From Clavibacter sepedonicus (GTDB lineage: Bacteria > Actinomycetota > Actinomycetes > Actinomycetales > Microbacteriaceae), in the NCBI RefSeq assembly GCF_000069225.1, contig NC_010407.1:2232001-2296000 (forward strand): a stretch of 64,000 bases of DNA. Direction: 5' to 3'. Shown one piece after another: positions 61,391 to 64,000 of the stretch. The notes under the pieces are model-generated. The model was given only the letters and a program-made list of their open reading frames with translations. It was not told the origin of the DNA and did no database searches. Every line of letters starts with the position of its first letter. Position 1 is the first letter of the stretch. Position numbers and translations under genes: made by a program.

Positions 61391-61391
61391 C

Positions 61392-61395
61392 CTAG
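61392..61395. repeat. Right CTAG target duplication, IS copy 3
   Basis: CTAG whose complement supplies the TAG stop of the LysR gene. Confidence 0.8.
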
Positions 61396-62414
61396 CGCCC
61401 GCGCCGCTGGCCGCGCGGCGGGGGAGTGCGGCCGCCGCCCTTCGGTGCCGGCTTCGACCCGCCCTTGCCGCCCGCGCCGCCCGGCTTGCCCGCGGCCTTG
61501 CGCGCCGTCTTCTGCGCGGCGGTCGGCTTCCGGCGGTCGCGCTCGTCCTCGTCGCGGGAGGAGCGCGAGCTCGCGGCCGTGCGCCCGCGGACGATGCCCA
61601 CGAGCTCCTCGATGTCGGGGGAAACGTCGCCCTCGCGCCAGGCCACGGCGATCCGCGTCTCCGGCAGGTCGTGCACGGGCACGGCCACGACGTCCTTGCG
61701 CGCGTGCAGGCGGCCGAGCGCGTGCGGCACGACCACGAAGCCGACGCCTGCGGCGACCAGCTCGACGGCCGCGGCGACGTCCTCGGGCATGGGGACGGGA
61801 TCCGCGCCCGCGGTGCGCCCGGGCCAGCCCGGCACCTGGTCGGCCGGCTGCAGGAGCAGGTCGTCCGCGAGGTCGGTGATCGCGATCGCGTCGGCCGTGG
61901 CGTGCGCGTGCTCCTTGGGCAGGATCGCGACCTGCACCTCGCCGTAGAGCGGGACGATCGTGAGGCCCCGGCCGTCGACGGGGAGGCGGAGGAACGCGAC
62001 GTCCGCGGATTGGTCGACCAGCGCGGGCGCGGCGTCCGGCTCGGCGAGCGGCACGACCCGCAGCGGCACGTCGGCGACGCGCTCGTCCCAGGCGCGGGTC
62101 CACTTGGCGACGGTGACGCCGGGCACGATCGCGACGACGAGCCCCCGCGGCGGCGCGGCGGCCTCCTCGGCCAGGCGCGCGTCCTCGGCGGCGATCGCGG
62201 CGCGGGCCTCCGCGAGCCGTGCCTCGCCCGCGGGGCTGAGGCGCGTGGGCCCGTCGTCGCGCACGAACAGCTCGACGCCCCAGAGCGCCTCGAGGTCGAG
62301 GATCGAGCGGCTCACGGCGATGCGCGAGACGTTGAGGGCCTTCGCGGCGCGGGCGAAGTGCAGCTCGTCGGCCACGGCGGCGAAGCGCCGGAGGGCGGTC
62401 GGGTCGGCGTCCAC
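61392..62414 (-). CDS. LysR-family regulator with basic C-terminal tail
   Basis: 340 residues. N-terminal helix-turn-helix (LRRFAAVADELHFARAAKAL, NVSRIAVSRSILDLEALWGV), then a LysR-type effector-binding domain to about residue 285. The last 50 residues are Lys/Arg/Gly/Pro-rich (TAAQKTARKAAGKPGGAGGK and RTPPPRGQRRGR), an unusual addition that could bind DNA non-specifically. Start taken as GTG 62414. Its natural terminator hairpin is now separated by IS copy 3. Confidence 0.85.
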   Translation of the reverse strand: MDADPTALRRFAAVADELHFARAAKALNVSRIAVSRSILDLEALWGVELFVRDDGPTRLSPAGEARLAEARAAIAAEDARLAEEAAAPPRGLVVAIVPGVTVAKWTRAWDERVADVPLRVVPLAEPDAAPALVDQSADVAFLRLPVDGRGLTIVPLYGEVQVAILPKEHAHATADAIAITDLADDLLLQPADQVPGWPGRTAGADPVPMPEDVAAAVELVAAGVGFVVVPHALGRLHARKDVVAVPVHDLPETRIAVAWREGDVSPDIEELVGIVRGRTAASSRSSRDEDERDRRKPTAAQKTARKAAGKPGGAGGKGGSKPAPKGGGRTPPPRGQRRGR

Positions 62415-62504
62415 GGGAGTCCCCTCGATCGCCCGCACGAAGGTGGCGCGGTGAGCGGCGGCGGGTCGATCCAGGCTAGTGCAGGGCGGTCGGGGCCCCG
62501 ACGG

Positions 62505-62510
62505 TACCCT
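62505..62510 (+). promoter_or_regulatory. Leaderless -10 element
   Basis: TACCCT, 6 nt, ATG at 62517. Confidence 0.5.
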
Positions 62511-62516
62511 GGGCAC

Positions 62517-62948
62517 ATGACGAGCCCCGGATCCAGCCAGACGATGAAGGCCGCGACCGCGGCGAAGAAGCTGGGCGTGCACCTCCCGGCGACCCCCGTG
62601 GAGTTCCAGGAGTCGACCCCGTCCCGCGCCGAGCTCGCCGAGATGCACGAGAACCCGCCCGAGTGGCTGGCCACGCTGCTGCGCGACGGCCCGCACCCGC
62701 GCCAGGTCATCGCCGGCAAGCTCGGCGTCTCCATCGCCGGCCTGGCCCGCGGCGGCGTCGACGAGGCGCTCACCACCGCCCAGATCAAGGAGCTGCTGCA
62801 GGCCCCGCCGCAGTGGCTCGTGCAGGAGCGCGCGACGCAGGCCGAGGTGCGCGAGGAGCAGATCCGCGTGAAGAACCGCGACGCCGGTCGCGCCGCGATG
62901 GCCGCCGAGCGCGAGCGCCAGGACGGCGCCGGCGGCTCGCGCCGCTGA
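62517..62948 (+). CDS. DUF5997 family protein
   Basis: 143 residues, recognised as DUF5997: KAATAAKKLGVHLPATPVEF, NPPEWLATLLRDGPHPRQVI and LGVSIAGLARGGVDEALTT. Helical, with a charged C-terminal helix (EEQIRVKNRDAGRAAMAAER). It is commonly divergent from a LysR gene in actinobacteria, as here, so the pair may be functionally linked. Confidence 0.85.
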   Translation: MTSPGSSQTMKAATAAKKLGVHLPATPVEFQESTPSRAELAEMHENPPEWLATLLRDGPHPRQVIAGKLGVSIAGLARGGVDEALTTAQIKELLQAPPQWLVQERATQAEVREEQIRVKNRDAGRAAMAAERERQDGAGGSRR

Positions 62949-63057
62949 GCCGACCCGCGCCGAGCGGACACGACCCGCGCTCTGCCGACCCGCGCTGAGC
63001 GGATGGCCCCGGGGACCCCGCCGCCGCGAATTCGGCCCCGCGTGAGACCCTGATGCC

Positions 63058-64000
63058 GTGACCCGTACGAACGACACGGCCCGCCGCCGCCACGCCGCCG
63101 CCGCCACCGAGCCGGATCCCGCGGCCGCCGTCCCCGCGCCGATCACCGGATCCCGCGTGCCCGGCACCGTCGGCGTCGTGGTCGTCGCCGCCCTCGTCAC
63201 CGCCGTCTACGTGCTGTACTCCGCGCTCCAATGGCGCCGCTTCACCGTGAAGTCGTGGGACACCGGCATCTTCACGCAGCTCGCGCAGGACTACTCGCGC
63301 CTCCAGGCGCCGCTCGTCTCCATCAAGGGCGACGGCTTCAACCTCATGGGCGACCACTTCCACCCGATCCTCGTGCTGCTCGGCCCGGTCTACGCCGTGT
63401 GGCCGCACGCGTTCGCGCTGCTCGTGGTGCAGGCCGTGCTCATCGGGATCTCGGTGGTCGGCGTCGGCCGTCTGGCCGGCCGCGTCGTCGGGCGGTGGGG
63501 CGCGATCGTCGTCGCCGCGGCCTACGGGCTCAGCTGGGGGATCCAGGGCGCGGTCGCGTTCCAGTTCCACGAGATCGCGTTCGCCCTGCCGCTGCTGGCC
63601 TTCGCGCTCGACGCGGTGATCGCCCGCCGTGCGATGGCCGCCGCCGCATGGGCTGTGCCGCTCGTGTTCGTGAAGGAGGACCTCGGCCTCACCGTCGCGG
63701 TGCTCGGCGCGATCATCGCGCTCACGATGGACCGCCGCATCGGCGTCGCGCTCGCCGGGTGGGGCGTCGCCTGGTTCGTGCTCGCGACCACCGTGATCCT
63801 GCCCGCCTTCAACCGCGAGGCCCGCTGGGACTACGCGTCCAAGCTCGACGCGGGCGGCGCGCTCGCGGATCCCCTCGGCACCGTCGCCGGGCTCTTCGTC
63901 GCGCCGAAGCTCGAGACGGTGGCCTTCCTGATCCTCGCAGGGGCGCTGATAGCCGTGCGCTCGCCGCTGCTGCTCCTCGTGGTGCCGACGCTCGCCTGGC
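63058..64000 (+). CDS. DUF2079 membrane protein (partial, runs off the window)
   Basis: 314 codons visible from GTG 63058. Cytoplasmic start (TRTNDTARRRHAAAA), then repeated membrane segments. The DUF2079 signature is clear: SWDTGIFTQLAQDYSRL, GDHFHPILVLLGPVYAVWPH, FQFHEIAFALPLLAFA and VFVKEDLGLT. The family has a GT-C-like layout and is suspected to be a lipid-linked glycosyltransferase. The 3' end lies outside the window. Confidence 0.88.
   Translation, partial: MTRTNDTARRRHAAAATEPDPAAAVPAPITGSRVPGTVGVVVVAALVTAVYVLYSALQWRRFTVKSWDTGIFTQLAQDYSRLQAPLVSIKGDGFNLMGDHFHPILVLLGPVYAVWPHAFALLVVQAVLIGISVVGVGRLAGRVVGRWGAIVVAAAYGLSWGIQGAVAFQFHEIAFALPLLAFALDAVIARRAMAAAAWAVPLVFVKEDLGLTVAVLGAIIALTMDRRIGVALAGWGVAWFVLATTVILPAFNREARWDYASKLDAGGALADPLGTVAGLFVAPKLETVAFLILAGALIAVRSPLLLLVVPTLAW

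Noticed and set aside
62952..63003. Imperfect direct repeats containing GACCCGCGC between the DUF5997 and DUF2079 genes
   Set aside because: Short, degenerate and typical of GC-rich spacers; no clear site.
1..64000. tRNA, rRNA, CRISPR array, prophage or integrase-bearing island
   Set aside because: No cloverleaf-like sequence, ribosomal stretch, spacer array, phage structural gene or integrase was seen. Only the three IS elements are mobile.

Overview
The window is GC-rich (codon third positions are nearly all G or C), has compact operons with ATGA/GTGA/TGATG overlaps, and carries actinobacterial marker families (DUF3039, DUF3151, DUF2017 beside ClpS, DUF5997, SoxR with FdxA). With three near-identical IS481-family elements and visible gene decay, this fits a plant-associated Microbacteriaceae chromosome. 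Clavibacter is my best guess, possibly the IS-rich C. sepedonicus; that assignment is inference from family memory, not a database match.

Layout. 0.1-4 kb: DUF3039 protein and an ABC exporter whose ATPase has a 397-residue disordered acidic N-terminus. 4.2-12.3 kb: a cell-surface glycopolymer locus with a LicC-like nucleotidyltransferase, a TagGH-type ABC exporter, a TagF-like glycerophosphotransferase, two GT2 glycosyltransferases and a CDP-alcohol phosphotransferase, interrupted by small genes and an XRE regulator. 12.5-15.7 kb: HtrA-like protease, a secreted PKD-like protein and a lipoprotein. 15.9-24.8 kb: aminotransferase, ABC exporter with a NarL-type two-component system, clpS-DUF2017, an epimerase, an AlkD-like protein and a zinc peptidase. 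24.75-25.82 kb: IS copy 1. 25.8-33.6 kb: proline-rich secreted protein, OmpR-type two-component system, ImmA/DUF4411 pair, hydrolase, BLUF photoreceptor, TmrB-like kinase, and a MarR/VOC divergon with twin operators. 33.6-39.8 kb: purA, DUF3151, sbcDC. 40.4-46.1 kb: frameshifted AraC regulator, TetR-degenerate ATPase-YhgE operon, HD protein. 46.2-51.2 kb: Tat-exported phosphoesterase, hipBA with three evenly spaced operators, and soxR divergent from fdxA-flavin reductase. 51.2-52.3 kb: IS copy 2. 52.3-58.1 kb: DEAD-box helicase with a tandem-repeat N-terminus and an RND-pump pseudogene. 58.3-60.2 kb: small zinc-ribbon protein, lipoprotein and FUSC protein. 60.3-61.4 kb: IS copy 3. 61.4-64 kb: LysR with a basic tail, DUF5997 and a truncated DUF2079 membrane protein.

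Themes. (1) All three IS copies sit in CTAG, and in each case that CTAG carries the stop codon of a flanking gene; the 4-bp duplication keeps the stop intact. (2) Many start codons lie exactly 6 nt after a TAnnnT hexamer, the signature of leaderless mRNAs. (3) Several regulators (HipB, SoxR, MarR, TetR, OmpR-type) have palindromic or direct-repeat sites that can be read from the sequence. (4) Two genes are broken (RND pump, AraC regulator) and one histidine kinase has a shortened ATP-binding box. I found no rRNA, tRNA, CRISPR array or prophage. I did not find a clearly new multi-gene system; the strongest leads are the stop-codon targeting of the IS, the hip operator array, the ImmA/DUF4411 pair and the TetR-degenerate ATPase-YhgE operon.
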